The position numbers and the translations under genes were made by a program. Positions 42,816 through 52,544 of a stretch of 64,000 nt of DNA are shown in pieces; within the stretch, counting starts at the first letter, position 1; each line of letters opens with the position of its first letter. The notes beneath the pieces were generated by a model that was not told the DNA's origin, searched no databases, and was given only the letters and a program-made list of their open reading frames with translations. This DNA is from Bradyrhizobium zhanjiangense (lineage in GTDB: Bacteria; Pseudomonadota; Alphaproteobacteria; Rhizobiales; Xanthobacteraceae): the NCBI RefSeq assembly GCF_004114935.1, contig NZ_CP022221.1, forward strand, positions 3,369,001 through 3,433,000, in the 5' to 3' direction.

Positions 42816-44105
42816 TCAGTCGTCCGTCTCGCCGGCCTCGTACAGCGCCTCGCGTCCGATCCGGTCGAGGCAGAGCTCGGCGGTCCAGGGCAGCATCAGC
42901 GAGCCGCAGCGGCTGTCGCGATAGATCCGCTCCAGCGGCAGCGACCGCAGCATGGCCTGACCGCCGCAGGTGCGGATCGCGAGCGCGGCGAGCTCATTGG
43001 CGCCCTCCATTACCGAATATTGTGCGGCGTAGGCGCGCAGAACCTGTTCCTTGCTCGGATTGGCGCGGGCTTCGGTCACAGCCTGGAACCAGATCGCTTT
43101 GATCTGCTCGAGCTTGATTTGCATCTGCGCGACCGCGATCTGCTTGGTCGGGTACATCCGACGCTTGACCGGCGGCATGCCCGGCACCTCGCCGCGCAAA
43201 TAACGCACGGTGAAATCATAAGCGGCTTGCGCGAGGCCCATATAGGTCGGCGACAGCGTCAGGAACATGTGCGGCCAGCGCATCGCGGCCTGGAAATAGA
43301 CGCCGCGCGGCATCAGCGCGGAATCCTCCGGCACGAACACGTCCTTGAACAGCAGCGTCCGCGAGACGGTGCCGCGCATGCCGAGTGGATCCCAGTCGCC
43401 GACGACCGAGACGCCTTCCGATTTGGCGGGGATGGCCAGATAAAGTGTATTGCGGCGCGAAGCCTTGCGGCCTTCCTCGATCTCGGTGCAGAGCACGCCG
43501 TAATAGTCGGCATGGCCGGAGAGCGATGCAAAGATCTTTTTGCCGTTGACGATCCAGCCGCCCTCGACTGGCCTTGCTTCCGTGCCGAAAGCGACACCGC
43601 CTGCCGCCGCCGCGCCGCCTTCGGAGAAGGGCTGCGAGTAGATCGCGCCGTCCTCGACGATGCGCTTGTAGTGGACCGCGCGCCGCCGCTCGTGCTCGGC
43701 ACGAGTCTGCGCGTCCATGTCGAGATCGTCGGCCAGCGGGCCCGACCACAGCGTCGAGCACACATGCATGTTCCAGGTCAGCGCCGTCGCGCCGCAATAG
43801 CGGCCGATCTCGGCCGCCGCCAAGGCATAGGTCTGGTAGTTCGCGCCGAGGCCGCCGTGCTTCTTGGGGACGGCAATGCCGAGCAGGCCGGTGCGGTGCA
43901 GATCGCGATAATTCTCGGTCGGGAAGGTCGCCTCGCGATCATAGGTCGCGGCGCGGCCGGCGAACACGCTCTGGCCGATCTCGCGGGCGCGCGCAATGAT
44001 GCCGGCCTGCTCGTCACCCAGGCGGTATGCGACGGGATCGAAGATCGGCGCATCGAGCACGGCCTTGTCGCTTGCGCCGATATTCTTGCCGACTTGCATG
44101 GTCAT
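42816..44105 (-). CDS. acyl-CoA dehydrogenase family protein
   Basis: A 429-residue flavoprotein: LLGIAVPKKHGGLGANYQTYALAAAEIGRYCGATALTWNMHVCST, YSQPFSEGGAAAAGGVAFGTEARPVEGGWIVNGKKIFASLSGHADYYGV, and a C-terminal GGQAMLRSLPLERIYRDSRCGSLMLPW. The substrate contact region differs from fatty-acyl enzymes, and I cannot see the usual catalytic Glu with certainty. It could be a dehydrogenase of a cyclic or amino acyl-CoA. It shares an operon with the ligase. Confidence 0.87.
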   Translation of the reverse strand: MTMQVGKNIGASDKAVLDAPIFDPVAYRLGDEQAGIIARAREIGQSVFAGRAATYDREATFPTENYRDLHRTGLLGIAVPKKHGGLGANYQTYALAAAEIGRYCGATALTWNMHVCSTLWSGPLADDLDMDAQTRAEHERRRAVHYKRIVEDGAIYSQPFSEGGAAAAGGVAFGTEARPVEGGWIVNGKKIFASLSGHADYYGVLCTEIEEGRKASRRNTLYLAIPAKSEGVSVVGDWDPLGMRGTVSRTLLFKDVFVPEDSALMPRGVYFQAAMRWPHMFLTLSPTYMGLAQAAYDFTVRYLRGEVPGMPPVKRRMYPTKQIAVAQMQIKLEQIKAIWFQAVTEARANPSKEQVLRAYAAQYSVMEGANELAALAIRTCGGQAMLRSLPLERIYRDSRCGSLMLPWTAELCLDRIGREALYEAGETDD

Positions 44106-44117
44106 GGCGCAGTCACC

Positions 44118-44933
44118 TTACGCTTTGGTCGCGAGAGAGTTCAGGAACCGGCCGAGCGCTTCGTTGAAGGCATCGGGGCGTTCGAGATTGGCGAGATGGC
44201 CCACGCCAGCGAGCTCGACATATTCAGCTCCCGGAATAAAGGTCGCCGTCTTCGCCATCATCGGTGCGGGCGCGTTGTTGTCCTTCGAGCCGGACAGCAG
44301 CAGTGTCGGGACGGAAATATCCCTGAGCGTGCTGCGCTGATCGAAGCCGATGAGAGCCAGCATCGTGGCGCGATAGCTGGCCTCGGGCACGCTTGCCATG
44401 CATTCGCGGGCGAGCTCCATCCCCTTTGGATCAGGATCGTCGCCGACCAGCTCCTTCACCAGCGAAGGCGCCAGCGACGTCATTGTCTCCCCGCGGTCGA
44501 GCGGCCCGAGCCGCGCCGCGATGAAGGATCTCTGCCAATCGCCGTCGGCCTTGCCGAAGGCCGGACTGGTTTGCGCCAGGACGACTGCGCGCGCCAGTTT
44601 CGGCGACTGCACCAGCCATTTCTGGACGATCATGCCGCCGATCGAATGGCCGACCAGAATGGGCTTGCTTGCGCCGAGCTGCTCGATGAATTGCTGGAGC
44701 GCATCTGCCAGGGCAGCGATGCTGACGCTGGCGAGCGGCGCCGATCCACCATAACCCGGCATGTCCCATGCGATCGCGCGGAAGCGGTTGCCGAATGTGG
44801 CGAGCTGGTGCCGCCAGGCTCGCGCCGCGCCGCCAATGCCGTGCAGGAAAATCAAAGGTGTCGCGCCCGGATCGCCCGCGGCTTCGTAGGCGAAGCGTCC
44901 GTCCTTTGTTATCATTGGCGCAGGCTGCGACAC
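44118..44933 (-). CDS. alpha/beta-fold hydrolase (PcaD/NicD-like)
   Basis: A 271-residue hydrolase. The nucleophile elbow is VGHSIGGMIVQKWLV, the oxyanion loop is FLHGIGGAARAWRHQL and the C-terminal His is in GVGHLANLERPDAFN. The order resembles 3-oxoadipate enol-lactonase and N-formylmaleamate deformylase. Combined with the NicX-like gene, a deformylase role is possible. It is the first gene of the five-gene operon (44933 down to 39197) and faces the SDR gene across the operator region. Confidence 0.83.
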   Translation of the reverse strand: MSQPAPMITKDGRFAYEAAGDPGATPLIFLHGIGGAARAWRHQLATFGNRFRAIAWDMPGYGGSAPLASVSIAALADALQQFIEQLGASKPILVGHSIGGMIVQKWLVQSPKLARAVVLAQTSPAFGKADGDWQRSFIAARLGPLDRGETMTSLAPSLVKELVGDDPDPKGMELARECMASVPEASYRATMLALIGFDQRSTLRDISVPTLLLSGSKDNNAPAPMMAKTATFIPGAEYVELAGVGHLANLERPDAFNEALGRFLNSLATKA

Positions 44934-44995
44934 GCGGCAATCCTTTTGCTTGGCTCTTTGATGCTAACAGGCTCGCGGGCGATGGGAAGGGATAA

Positions 44996-45008
44996 TTTTA
45001 TACTTAAA
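44996..45008. promoter_or_regulatory. MarR-type operator site 1
   Basis: TTTTATACTTAAA matches the regulon palindrome at most positions (the best sites read TTTTAAGCCTAAAA or its complement). It is located in the divergent region before the hydrolase operon. Confidence 0.5.
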
Positions 45009-45072
45009 GCAATTTTCGGGCCGGTCGCCATGCGGCCGTTCCTGCTGTCGATCGGCGCTTTCGTTGCAAAAA

Positions 45073-45085
45073 TTTGAAGGTTAAA
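45073..45085. promoter_or_regulatory. MarR-type operator site 2
   Basis: TTTGAAGGTTAAA, about 41 bases before the SDR gene start, in the same 192-base divergent region as site 1. Confidence 0.55.
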
Positions 45086-45125
45086 ATATATCGAGGGAAC
45101 GATCAGGATCTCAGGGAGCGAGCGC

Positions 45126-45887
45126 ATGTCCGGATTGCCGCATTCGCCGCACGCGCTGGTGACCGGTGGTGGTCGCGGCATCGGCCGCGCTATCGCGGCT
45201 TCGCTTGTCGGTGCTGGCGCGACCGTGACGGTGCTCGGTCGGAATGCAGCGCCTCTTGCAGAGGCCGTCAACGCAGGCGCCGCGCATTTCGCGGCCGTTG
45301 CCGACGTCGTTGATGAAGCGTCGTTGAAGGCGGCCGTCCTTGAGGCGAGTGCGCGCAAGCCGATCGACATCCTGATTGCCAACGCAGGCAGCGCTGAATC
45401 GGCGCCATTCGCGAAATCGGACAGCGCCCTCTTCAGCCGCATGATGGATGTCAATTTCATGGGCGTGGTCCATGCCATCCGCGCTGTGCTGCCGGGCATG
45501 AAAGACCGTCCCTATGGCCGCATTGTCGCAGTTGCGTCCACGGCCGGGCTCAAGGGCTATGCCTATGTCAGCGCCTACGCTGCGGCCAAGCACGCCGTGG
45601 TCGGCCTCGTGCGTTCGCTCGCTCTCGAGATGGCTGGGAGCAATGTGACGGTGAATGCGGTATGTCCCGGCTTCACCGACACCGATCTGGTCGCCGGCAG
45701 CATCGAAAACATCATGACGAAGACCGGCCGAACCCGCGAGCAGGCGATCGCCGAACTCGCGAAACATAATCCGCAAGGAAGACTGATCACGCCTCAAGAG
45801 GTGGCCGATGCCGTGCTGTGGCTATGCGGTGAGGGCGCTGGCGCGATCACCGGACAGGCGATCGCGGTTGCCGGTGGTGAAATCTAG
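45126..45887 (+). CDS. SDR-family 3-hydroxyacyl-CoA dehydrogenase-like protein
   Basis: A 253-residue short-chain dehydrogenase: TGGGRGIGRAIAASLVGAGATVTVLGRN cofactor motif, NAG at LIANAGSAES, and the catalytic Ser/Tyr/Lys as VASTAGLKGYAYVSAYAAAKHAVVGLV. The C-terminal HNPQGRLITPQEVADAVLWLCGEGAGAITGQAIAVAGGEI is standard. It lies in one operon with the enoyl-CoA hydratase gene, suggesting oxidation of a ring-derived hydroxyacyl-CoA. Confidence 0.93.
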   Translation: MSGLPHSPHALVTGGGRGIGRAIAASLVGAGATVTVLGRNAAPLAEAVNAGAAHFAAVADVVDEASLKAAVLEASARKPIDILIANAGSAESAPFAKSDSALFSRMMDVNFMGVVHAIRAVLPGMKDRPYGRIVAVASTAGLKGYAYVSAYAAAKHAVVGLVRSLALEMAGSNVTVNAVCPGFTDTDLVAGSIENIMTKTGRTREQAIAELAKHNPQGRLITPQEVADAVLWLCGEGAGAITGQAIAVAGGEI

Positions 45888-45932
45888 CGTGTGTGTGGCG
45901 CAGGCGCGGAACAAGGAAGCTAAGGAGATAGC

Positions 45933-46769
45933 ATGAGCAGACCAGCCAATCCCGTCACCATACCGCTTGCAGATTACTCGCCGCAGCACTTCCTGCTGGC
46001 CGTGGTCGACGGTGTCGCGACGGTTACGCTCAATCGCCCCGACCGAAAGAATCCGCTCACCTTCGAAAGCTACCGGGAACTGACTGATTTCTTCCGCGCC
46101 TGCGCGTTCGATGATGCGGTCAAATCCATCGTCGTCACCGGCGCCGGCGGCAATTTCTCGTCTGGCGGCGACGTGTTCGAGATCATCGGCCCGCTCGTGA
46201 AGATGGATACCAAGGGGCTGACCGCCTTCACACGCATGACCGGAGACCTTGTCAAGGCGATGCGGGCCTGCCCGCAGCCGATCGTGGCTGCGGTCGAGGG
46301 CATTTGCGCCGGCGCCGGGGCGATCATCGCCATGGCGTCGGATATGCGCCTCGCGGCGAGTGGCACAAAGGTGGCGTTCCTGTTCAACAAGGTTGGCCTC
46401 GCCGGCTGCGATATGGGCGCCTGCGCGATCCTGCCGCGGATCATCGGTCAGTCACGCGCCTCCGAACTACTTTACACCGGCCGGTTCATGACCGCGGAGG
46501 AGGGCGAGCGCTGGGGCTTCTTCAGCCGCCTCGTCACGCCCGAGCAGGTGCTGCCCCAAGCGCAATTGCTGGCCAAGCAGGTCGCAGAAGGACCGACCTT
46601 CGCCAACACCATGACCAAGCGGATGTTGGCGATGGAATGGGCGATGTCGGTGGAGGAGGCGATCGAGGCCGAGGCCGTTGCCCAGGCGCTGTGCATGACG
46701 ACGGCGGATTTCGAGCGCGCCTTCGAGGCGTTCGCCAACAAGGTCAAGCCGGTTTTCAGGGGCGACTAG
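45933..46769 (+). CDS. enoyl-CoA hydratase family protein
   Basis: A 278-residue crotonase: [20 protein letters not shown], the oxyanion-hole [15 protein letters not shown] and [56 protein letters not shown] precedes the ATG. It should hydrate, or in reverse open, an unsaturated CoA ester derived from the aminobenzoyl-CoA pathway. The residues at the usual two catalytic glutamates cannot be assigned with certainty, so a variant chemistry is possible. Confidence 0.9.
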   Translation: MSRPANPVTIPLADYSPQHFLLAVVDGVATVTLNRPDRKNPLTFESYRELTDFFRACAFDDAVKSIVVTGAGGNFSSGGDVFEIIGPLVKMDTKGLTAFTRMTGDLVKAMRACPQPIVAAVEGICAGAGAIIAMASDMRLAASGTKVAFLFNKVGLAGCDMGACAILPRIIGQSRASELLYTGRFMTAEEGERWGFFSRLVTPEQVLPQAQLLAKQVAEGPTFANTMTKRMLAMEWAMSVEEAIEAEAVAQALCMTTADFERAFEAFANKVKPVFRGD

Positions 46770-46819
46770 GACGATCACCTTTAGGGGCAGACCAGCAACG
46801 GGGGACTTGCGCAAAATTA

Positions 46820-46832
46820 TTTTAGGCTTAAA
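46820..46832. promoter_or_regulatory. MarR-type operator site 3
   Basis: TTTTAGGCTTAAA, extended to TTTTAGGCTTAAAA, is the exact reverse complement of site 6 (TTTTAAGCCTAAAA). It lies 36 bases before the fused monooxygenase gene. Confidence 0.7.
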
Positions 46833-46868
46833 ATAGTTTTCGTGACCAGGTGAATTGGCGAGGCTCCC

Positions 46869-49220
46869 ATGAAAGTCGCGATCATCGGTGGCGGACCTGC
46901 GGGTCTCTACGCTGCGATCCTGCTCAAGAAGCAGCGCCCCGGCGCCGAAGTCACCGTCTATGAGCGCAATCGGGCCGATGACACGTTCGGCTTCGGCGTG
47001 GTGTTCTCGGACGCCACGCTGGACAATTTCGAGAAGCACGATCTTCCGAGCTACCGCCGCATCACTCAGGAATTCGCCTATTGGGACGACATTGCCGTGC
47101 ATTTCCGCGGCACGGTGCACCGGGTCGGTGGCAACGGCTTTTGCGGCTGCTCACGGCAGAAGCTGCTGCTGATCCTTCAGGAGCGGGCACGCGAGCTGGG
47201 CGTCTCCCTGCATTTCGAAGTGGATATCGACGACGAATCCCGCTTCGCCGACGCCGACCTCGTCCTTCTTGCGGACGGTATCAACAGCCGCTTCCGCGAG
47301 AAATACATCGATCATTTCCAGTTCGAGGTCGACGTTCGCTCCAACAAGTTCGCCTGGATGGGCTCGACCAGGCCGCTCGATGCCTTCACTTTCATCTTCC
47401 AGGAAACCGAGTGGGGGCCCTTCATCGCCCATGCCTATCAGTATGAGGCCGGGCATTCGACCTGGATCTTCGAGACTGATCCCGAGACGTTCGCGCGGGC
47501 GGGGCTGACGGGGCTGGACGAGGCTCAGTCCGCCGCGCGGATGGCGGACATCTTCGGCTGGTTCCTCGATGGGCACAAGCTACTGACCAACCGCTCGATG
47601 TGGCGCAACTTCCCCATGATCCGCAGCAAGCGCTGGGTCAAGGACAATATGGTCCTGCTTGGCGATGCCAAGGCGAGCGCGCATTTCTCGATCGGCTCGG
47701 GCACCAAGCTTGCGATGGAGGACGCCATCGCGCTGGCCGAAGCGATGGAGAAGGCGCCCAGCATCGCGGCGGCACTGGAGGTCTATGAGAACGGCCGCCG
47801 CGAGGAGGTCGAGAAGACGCAGCATGCCGCCGACGTCTCGCTGGTCTGGTTCGAGCATGTCGACCGCTTCTGGGATTTTGACCCCGTGCAGTTCGCCTTC
47901 GGCGTGATGACGCGCTCGAAGGCGATCACCTACGACAATCTCAAGCTCCGCGCGCCGGATTTCGTGGCCGAGGTCGACAAGTCGTTCGCCAAGCAGGTGC
48001 GCAGCAGCGGCTTCGATGTCGACACCGACCGGCCGATGGTGCCGCTGTTCCAGCCGTTCCGCTTGCGCGAGATGGAGCTGGCCAATCGCGCGGTGATGTC
48101 GCCGATGTGCATGTATTCGGCGCAGGAGGGAGTGCCGACAGACTTCCACCTGGTGCATTACGGATCGCGCGCGATCGGCGGCGCCGGGCTGATCTTCACC
48201 GAGATGGCCTGCGTCAGCCGCGATGCCCGGATCACGCCCGGCTGCGCCGGTCTCTGGACCGACGAGCAGGAAGCCGCGTGGCGACGCATCGTGGATTTCG
48301 TCCACGGCAATTCGGCCGCGAAAATCTGCCTGCAACTGGGCCACGCCGGCCGCAAGGGCGCTACCAAATTGATGTGGGACGGCATGGACCGGCCGCTGGA
48401 GCAGGGCGGTTGGGAGGTCTTTTCGGCATCGCCGCTGCCCTATTTCCCCGATAGCCAGGTGCCGCGCGAGCTCGATCGCGCCGGCATGAACGCGGTGAGG
48501 GACGCTTTCGTCGCGGCGGCCGAGCGCGGCGAGCGCTGCGGCTTCGACATGCTCGAACTGCACTGCGCCCACGGCTATCTGCTCGCGAGCTTCATCTCGC
48601 CGCTCACCAACACCCGCACCGACGATTATGGCGGCTCGCTCGAAAACCGGCTGCGGTTTCCGCTCGAGATCTTCGAGGCATTGCGGGCGGTGTGGCCGTC
48701 GCACAAGCCGATGTCGGTGCGTATCTCTGCGACTGATTGGGCGGAGGGCGGCATCACCGGCGATGACGCCGTCGCCGTCGCGCGCGCCTTTGCCGAGGCG
48801 GGTGTCGATCTCGTCGACGTCTCGACCGGGCAGACCGTGCGCGATGCGCAGCCGGTGTACGGCCGCATGTTCCAGACGCCGTTCTCCGACCAGGTCCGCA
48901 ACGAGGCGCGGGTGGCCACCATGTGCGTCGGCAACATCACGACGGCGGACCAGGCCAACACCATCTTGGCCGCCGGCCGGGCGGATCTCGTCGCGCTCGG
49001 CCGTCCGCATCTTGTCGACCCGTTCTTCACCATGAAGGCGGCGGCTTGGTATGGGGCAAACGACGCTTTCTGCCCGCCGCAATATCTGCCCGGAAAGGAT
49101 CAGATTTTCCGTAACAGCGTCCGCGACCGGCAGGACTTCGAGGAGCTGAGAATTAAGGCTAAGCCCAAGACCCGGGCCGAGCTGAAGGCGGAGGCGACAA
49201 AGCCGCTTGCGGCGGAGTGA
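46869..49220 (+). CDS. fused FAD monooxygenase / old-yellow-enzyme: 2-aminobenzoyl-CoA (or salicylyl-CoA) monooxygenase-reductase
   Basis: A 783-residue two-domain flavoenzyme. Domain 1 (about 1-375) is a single-component FAD hydroxylase, with [17 protein letters not shown] and [22 protein letters not shown]. Domain 2 (about 395-765) is an NADH:flavin oxidoreductase ([52 protein letters not shown]). This architecture is that of 2-aminobenzoyl-CoA monooxygenase/reductase of Azoarcus evansii and of salicylyl-CoA 5-hydroxylase. The 2-aminobenzoate ligase gene in the cluster favours the first. It hydroxylates and reduces the aromatic ring, making a non-aromatic CoA ester. Confidence 0.9.
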   Translation: MKVAIIGGGPAGLYAAILLKKQRPGAEVTVYERNRADDTFGFGVVFSDATLDNFEKHDLPSYRRITQEFAYWDDIAVHFRGTVHRVGGNGFCGCSRQKLLLILQERARELGVSLHFEVDIDDESRFADADLVLLADGINSRFREKYIDHFQFEVDVRSNKFAWMGSTRPLDAFTFIFQETEWGPFIAHAYQYEAGHSTWIFETDPETFARAGLTGLDEAQSAARMADIFGWFLDGHKLLTNRSMWRNFPMIRSKRWVKDNMVLLGDAKASAHFSIGSGTKLAMEDAIALAEAMEKAPSIAAALEVYENGRREEVEKTQHAADVSLVWFEHVDRFWDFDPVQFAFGVMTRSKAITYDNLKLRAPDFVAEVDKSFAKQVRSSGFDVDTDRPMVPLFQPFRLREMELANRAVMSPMCMYSAQEGVPTDFHLVHYGSRAIGGAGLIFTEMACVSRDARITPGCAGLWTDEQEAAWRRIVDFVHGNSAAKICLQLGHAGRKGATKLMWDGMDRPLEQGGWEVFSASPLPYFPDSQVPRELDRAGMNAVRDAFVAAAERGERCGFDMLELHCAHGYLLASFISPLTNTRTDDYGGSLENRLRFPLEIFEALRAVWPSHKPMSVRISATDWAEGGITGDDAVAVARAFAEAGVDLVDVSTGQTVRDAQPVYGRMFQTPFSDQVRNEARVATMCVGNITTADQANTILAAGRADLVALGRPHLVDPFFTMKAAAWYGANDAFCPPQYLPGKDQIFRNSVRDRQDFEELRIKAKPKTRAELKAEATKPLAAE

Positions 49221-49271
49221 CCGCCCGTGCGACCTTAACCCATTGCCTGTGTTTCGAGTGGAGTAAGGGCG

Positions 49272-50543
49272 ATGAAGGCGATTATCGTCGGTGGCGGTAT
49301 CGGTGGTCTCACCACGGCATTGATGTTGCGCTCGCGCGGCCTGGATTGTGAGATCTTCGAGCAGGCCGACACCATTCGCGAGCTCGGCGTCGGGATCAAC
49401 ACGCTGCCGCATGCCATGCGCGAGTTGGCCGGGCTTGGCCTGTTGCAGAAGCTCGACGAGGTCGCGATCCGCACTGATCAGCTCTATTACCTCAATCGCC
49501 ACGGCCAGGAGGTCTGGCGCGAAGCTCGCGGCATCGACGCCGGCCACGACGTGCCGCAATTCTCGATCCATCGTGGGCGCCTTCAGGGCGTCATCCATCG
49601 CGCCGTCGAGGAACGGCTCGGGCAGCAAGCGATTCACACCGGCTGCCGGCTGGGTGCGTTCACGCAGGACGAGGGCGGCGTCACGGCCTATTTCTTCGAT
49701 CGCGTCGGCGCGCATGTCCACACCGCGCGCGGCGATATCCTGATCGGCGCCGACGGCATCCATTCGCGCGTCCGCGAGACACTGTTCCCGAACGAGGGGC
49801 CGCCGTGCTGGAATGGCCTGATGCTGTGGCGCGGCGCCCGCGATTGGCCGCTGTTCCTCACCGGCAAATCGATGATCGTGGCCGGCGGTCTCAACGCCAA
49901 GGTGGTGATCTATCCGATCGCGGAAGGATCGAGTCCGGCGAGCCGTCTGACCAATTGGGCGGTGCTGGTCAAAGTGGGCGAAGGCAATGCACCTCCACCG
50001 CGGAAAGAAGATTGGTCGCGGCCGGGCCGCCGCGAGGAGCTGATGCCGCATGTCGCGCGCTTCTCGGTGCCCTATATCGACGTGAAGAGCCTGATCTCGG
50101 CGACGCCCGAATTCTACGAATATCCGACCTGCGACCGCGATCCCTTGCCCTATTGGTCGTCCGGGCGCGTCACGCTGCTCGGCGATGCCGCGCATCCGAT
50201 GTATCCGGTCGGCTCCAATGGCGCCTCGCAGGCGATCCTCGATGCGCGCTGCCTTGCCGACGTGCTGGTGCGCGCCGAGCACCCGCGTCAGGCGCTGCTC
50301 GAATACGAGAAGAAGCGTCTGCCGATGACGGCCGAGATCGTCCGCTCCAACCGGCGCGGTGGCCCCGAAGGCGTCATCGACGCCGTCGAGCAGCTCGCGC
50401 CTGATGGCTTCGACAATGTCGACAACGTCCTGAGCTATTCCCAGCGCGAAGCCATCGTGCGCGGCTATGCCACCAAGGCAGGCTTTGCCGCAGTGCCGGG
50501 ACTTGCGGCGGTGCGCGCTGAAGTCGGCGGTAGAGCGGGATGA
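49272..50543 (+). CDS. FAD-dependent aromatic hydroxylase (3-hydroxybenzoate 6-hydroxylase-like)
   Basis: A 423-residue class A hydroxylase: IIVGGGIGGLTTALMLRSRGLDCEIFEQ, the DG motif in GDILIGADGIHSRVRETLF and GRVTLLGDAAHPMYPVGSNGASQAILDARCLADVL. It is 52 bases after the fused enzyme and likely in its operon. Why the pathway needs a second FAD hydroxylase is not evident: it may act on a related substrate. The GGAG 8 bases before ATG is clear. Confidence 0.88.
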   Translation: MKAIIVGGGIGGLTTALMLRSRGLDCEIFEQADTIRELGVGINTLPHAMRELAGLGLLQKLDEVAIRTDQLYYLNRHGQEVWREARGIDAGHDVPQFSIHRGRLQGVIHRAVEERLGQQAIHTGCRLGAFTQDEGGVTAYFFDRVGAHVHTARGDILIGADGIHSRVRETLFPNEGPPCWNGLMLWRGARDWPLFLTGKSMIVAGGLNAKVVIYPIAEGSSPASRLTNWAVLVKVGEGNAPPPRKEDWSRPGRREELMPHVARFSVPYIDVKSLISATPEFYEYPTCDRDPLPYWSSGRVTLLGDAAHPMYPVGSNGASQAILDARCLADVLVRAEHPRQALLEYEKKRLPMTAEIVRSNRRGGPEGVIDAVEQLAPDGFDNVDNVLSYSQREAIVRGYATKAGFAAVPGLAAVRAEVGGRAG

Positions 50544-50644
50544 GATTGAGGGAATCGGCGCTAGCCCGGAACTCAGATCACCTTTCCCCGCTGGGAGAGG
50601 TGGAGCCCCAGCCACCGAACGAGCCTAACTTCATCCCACTTTAG

Positions 50645-51100
50645 CTAGCTGCCGGGCGGCGGCGGCAGGAAGTGGATGTTGAACTCGGCGGCCATCGCCA
50701 CCACGTCCTCGGGCTTCTGCTCCTTCATGTTGTGAAGGCCCCAGAACAGGTCGAACAGCTTGCGGCTCGGCGAAACCCAGAACAGCACCTTTGCGGTCTG
50801 CTCCGACTTATTGAAGATGCCGTGCGGCACGCCCATGCCGAGGCGGATCAGGTCGCCCGCGGTCGCCTGCGCCTCGGAATTGCCGAGCATGAAATCGAGC
50901 TTGCCTTCCAGCATGTAGAGATACTCATCCTGGTCAGGGTGAATATGCGGCGGCACGAACGTGCCCGGCGGCAGTGTCGCATGCCAGGAGAAACTGTTCT
51001 CGGCGTAGCTTTTCGGCACATAGGTCTGGCCGAGGATGTTCCAGGAGATGCCCTGGATGCCCTCATTGGCCCGGGTGATGCCGGTGATTTCGCTCTTCAT
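50645..51100 (-). CDS. cupin-domain protein
   Basis: A 151-residue cupin with the metal motif PPHIHPDQDEYLYMLEGKLDFML and GDLIRLGMGVPHGIFNKSEQTAKVLFWVSP. It may be a small dioxygenase or isomerase or a ligand-binding protein. GGGAGG precedes the ATG, and it begins 30 bases after the binding-protein gene's stop on the same strand, in the MarR-flanked operon. Confidence 0.88.
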   Translation of the reverse strand: MKSEITGITRANEGIQGISWNILGQTYVPKSYAENSFSWHATLPPGTFVPPHIHPDQDEYLYMLEGKLDFMLGNSEAQATAGDLIRLGMGVPHGIFNKSEQTAKVLFWVSPSRKLFDLFWGLHNMKEQKPEDVVAMAAEFNIHFLPPPPGS

Positions 51101-51130
51101 TGCGGTCCTCCCTTAACGCGATACACGGCC

Positions 51131-52306
51131 TTAGTTCGCCGCCTTGCAGTCCTTGGCATAGCGGTCGCCGTAATTCTCGAAAACCTTCTGCACGATCTCG
51201 GTCTGGAACTTGCCGTCCGGACGCTTGGCGACCTTGGTCAGGTAAAAATTCTGGATCGGATAGCCGTTGGTGTTGAACTTGAAGGCGCCGCGCAGCGAGG
51301 TGAAGTCGGCTTTCTTCAAAGCGGCGGCGACGGGGTCCTTGTTGGAGAGATCGCCCTTGACCGCCGTGACCGCGCTGTCGATCAGCATCGCGGCGTCATA
51401 GGCCTGGAAGGCGTAGGTGCCGGGCACGCTGTTATAGGCGGCCTCATAGGCGGCAACGAACTTCTTGTTCTGCGGATTATCCAGATTGGGCGCCCAGTTC
51501 GCGCCGCCGAACATGCCGACGGCCGCGTCCTGCTGCGCCGGCAAGGTCGATTCATCCACCGTGAACGCCGAGAGCACCGGAATGCTGTCGGCCAGTCCTG
51601 CCTGCCGGTATTGCTTGACGAGGTTAACGCCGAGGCCGCCCGGCATGAACGTGAACAGCGCATCGGGCTTCTGCGACGAGATCTTGGAAAGCTCCGGCTG
51701 GAAGTCAAGCGTGTTCAGCGGCATGTAGGATTCCTCGACGATCTCGCCCTTGTAGTCGAGCTTGAAGCCCGCCACCGAATCCTTGCCGGCTTGATAGTTC
51801 GGGACCATCAGGTACATGCGCTTGTAGCCGCGATCCTGCGCAACCTTGCCGAGGATCTCGTGCACCTGATCGTTCTGGTAGGAGGTCACATAGAAGAACG
51901 GGTTGCAGTCCTTGCCGGCAAACGTCGACGGACCGGCATTGGGGCTGATCAGGAAGGTTTTCGATTCTGTGATGGGCCGGTGGATCGCCTGGAGGATGTT
52001 GGAGAAGATCGGGCCGACCACGAAGTCGACCTTGTCGCGCTCGAGCAAGCCCTTGACCTTCGTCACCGCCGCATCCGGCTTCAATTCGTCATCTGCGACG
52101 ATCACCTCGACATCGCGGCCGCCCATTTTGCCGCCGAGATCCTTCACTGCGAGCGCAAAGCCGTCGCGGACTTGCTGGCCCAGCGCGGCGGCTGGCCCCG
52201 ACAGGGTCACGACCACACCCAGCTTGATTTTCTCCTGGGCGAGGGCAGGGCTCATCGCGGTGCCGAGCAGCATAGCGGCTGCGGCCAAGGTCATTTGCGT
52301 CTTCAT
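51131..52306 (-). CDS. Leu/Ile/Val-type ABC substrate-binding protein
   Basis: A 391-residue periplasmic binding protein with signal peptide MKTQMTLAAAAMLLGTAMSPALAQ and the LivJ-like EKIKLGVVVTLSGPAAALGQQVRDGFALAVKDLGGKMGG. The ATG at 52306 follows GAGGGA; an earlier in-frame ATG at 52429 is unsupported. Family members in such clusters bind aromatic acids, so this may capture anthranilate or a related acid. The membrane components are not in the window. Confidence 0.9.
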   Translation of the reverse strand: MKTQMTLAAAAMLLGTAMSPALAQEKIKLGVVVTLSGPAAALGQQVRDGFALAVKDLGGKMGGRDVEVIVADDELKPDAAVTKVKGLLERDKVDFVVGPIFSNILQAIHRPITESKTFLISPNAGPSTFAGKDCNPFFYVTSYQNDQVHEILGKVAQDRGYKRMYLMVPNYQAGKDSVAGFKLDYKGEIVEESYMPLNTLDFQPELSKISSQKPDALFTFMPGGLGVNLVKQYRQAGLADSIPVLSAFTVDESTLPAQQDAAVGMFGGANWAPNLDNPQNKKFVAAYEAAYNSVPGTYAFQAYDAAMLIDSAVTAVKGDLSNKDPVAAALKKADFTSLRGAFKFNTNGYPIQNFYLTKVAKRPDGKFQTEIVQKVFENYGDRYAKDCKAAN

Positions 52307-52448
52307 GATCTGTCCCTCGTGACGATCGGCTTGCGCTGCAAGCCGCGTACTCCAATCCAAGCTTATGCCGATGATGGCCGCCGCGGCAAGCCGAGCTCGA
52401 GGCGTCGCATCCTGTGGGCAGCGGCGCATGCAAGCGGCGCGCCAATTA

Positions 52449-52461
52449 TTTGAAGCCTAAA
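52449..52461. promoter_or_regulatory. MarR-type operator site 4
   Basis: TTTGAAGCCTAAA in the divergent region between the binding-protein and marR genes. Confidence 0.7.
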
Positions 52462-52517
52462 GAAATTGACGTACGGTCGATTGTTGCAGCTTTGGACTTG
52501 CAGCCGGCCCCGATTTA

Positions 52518-52530
52518 TTTGAAGCTCAAA
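52518..52530. promoter_or_regulatory. MarR-type operator site 5
   Basis: TTTGAAGCTCAAA, ending 14 bases before the marR GTG, so binding would block its expression and fits autorepression. Confidence 0.65.
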
Positions 52531-52544
52531 ACGTTAGGAAATCC

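Noticed and set aside
42693-45077. A 794-codon open frame on the plus strand
   Set aside because: It is opposite the ligase, acyl-CoA dehydrogenase and hydrolase genes, whose motifs are intact. It is a codon-bias shadow.
47580-50615. A 1011-codon open frame on the minus strand
   Set aside because: It lies opposite two clear flavoenzyme genes on the plus strand. Long open antisense frames are expected in high-GC DNA, and the translation has no recognisable family pattern.
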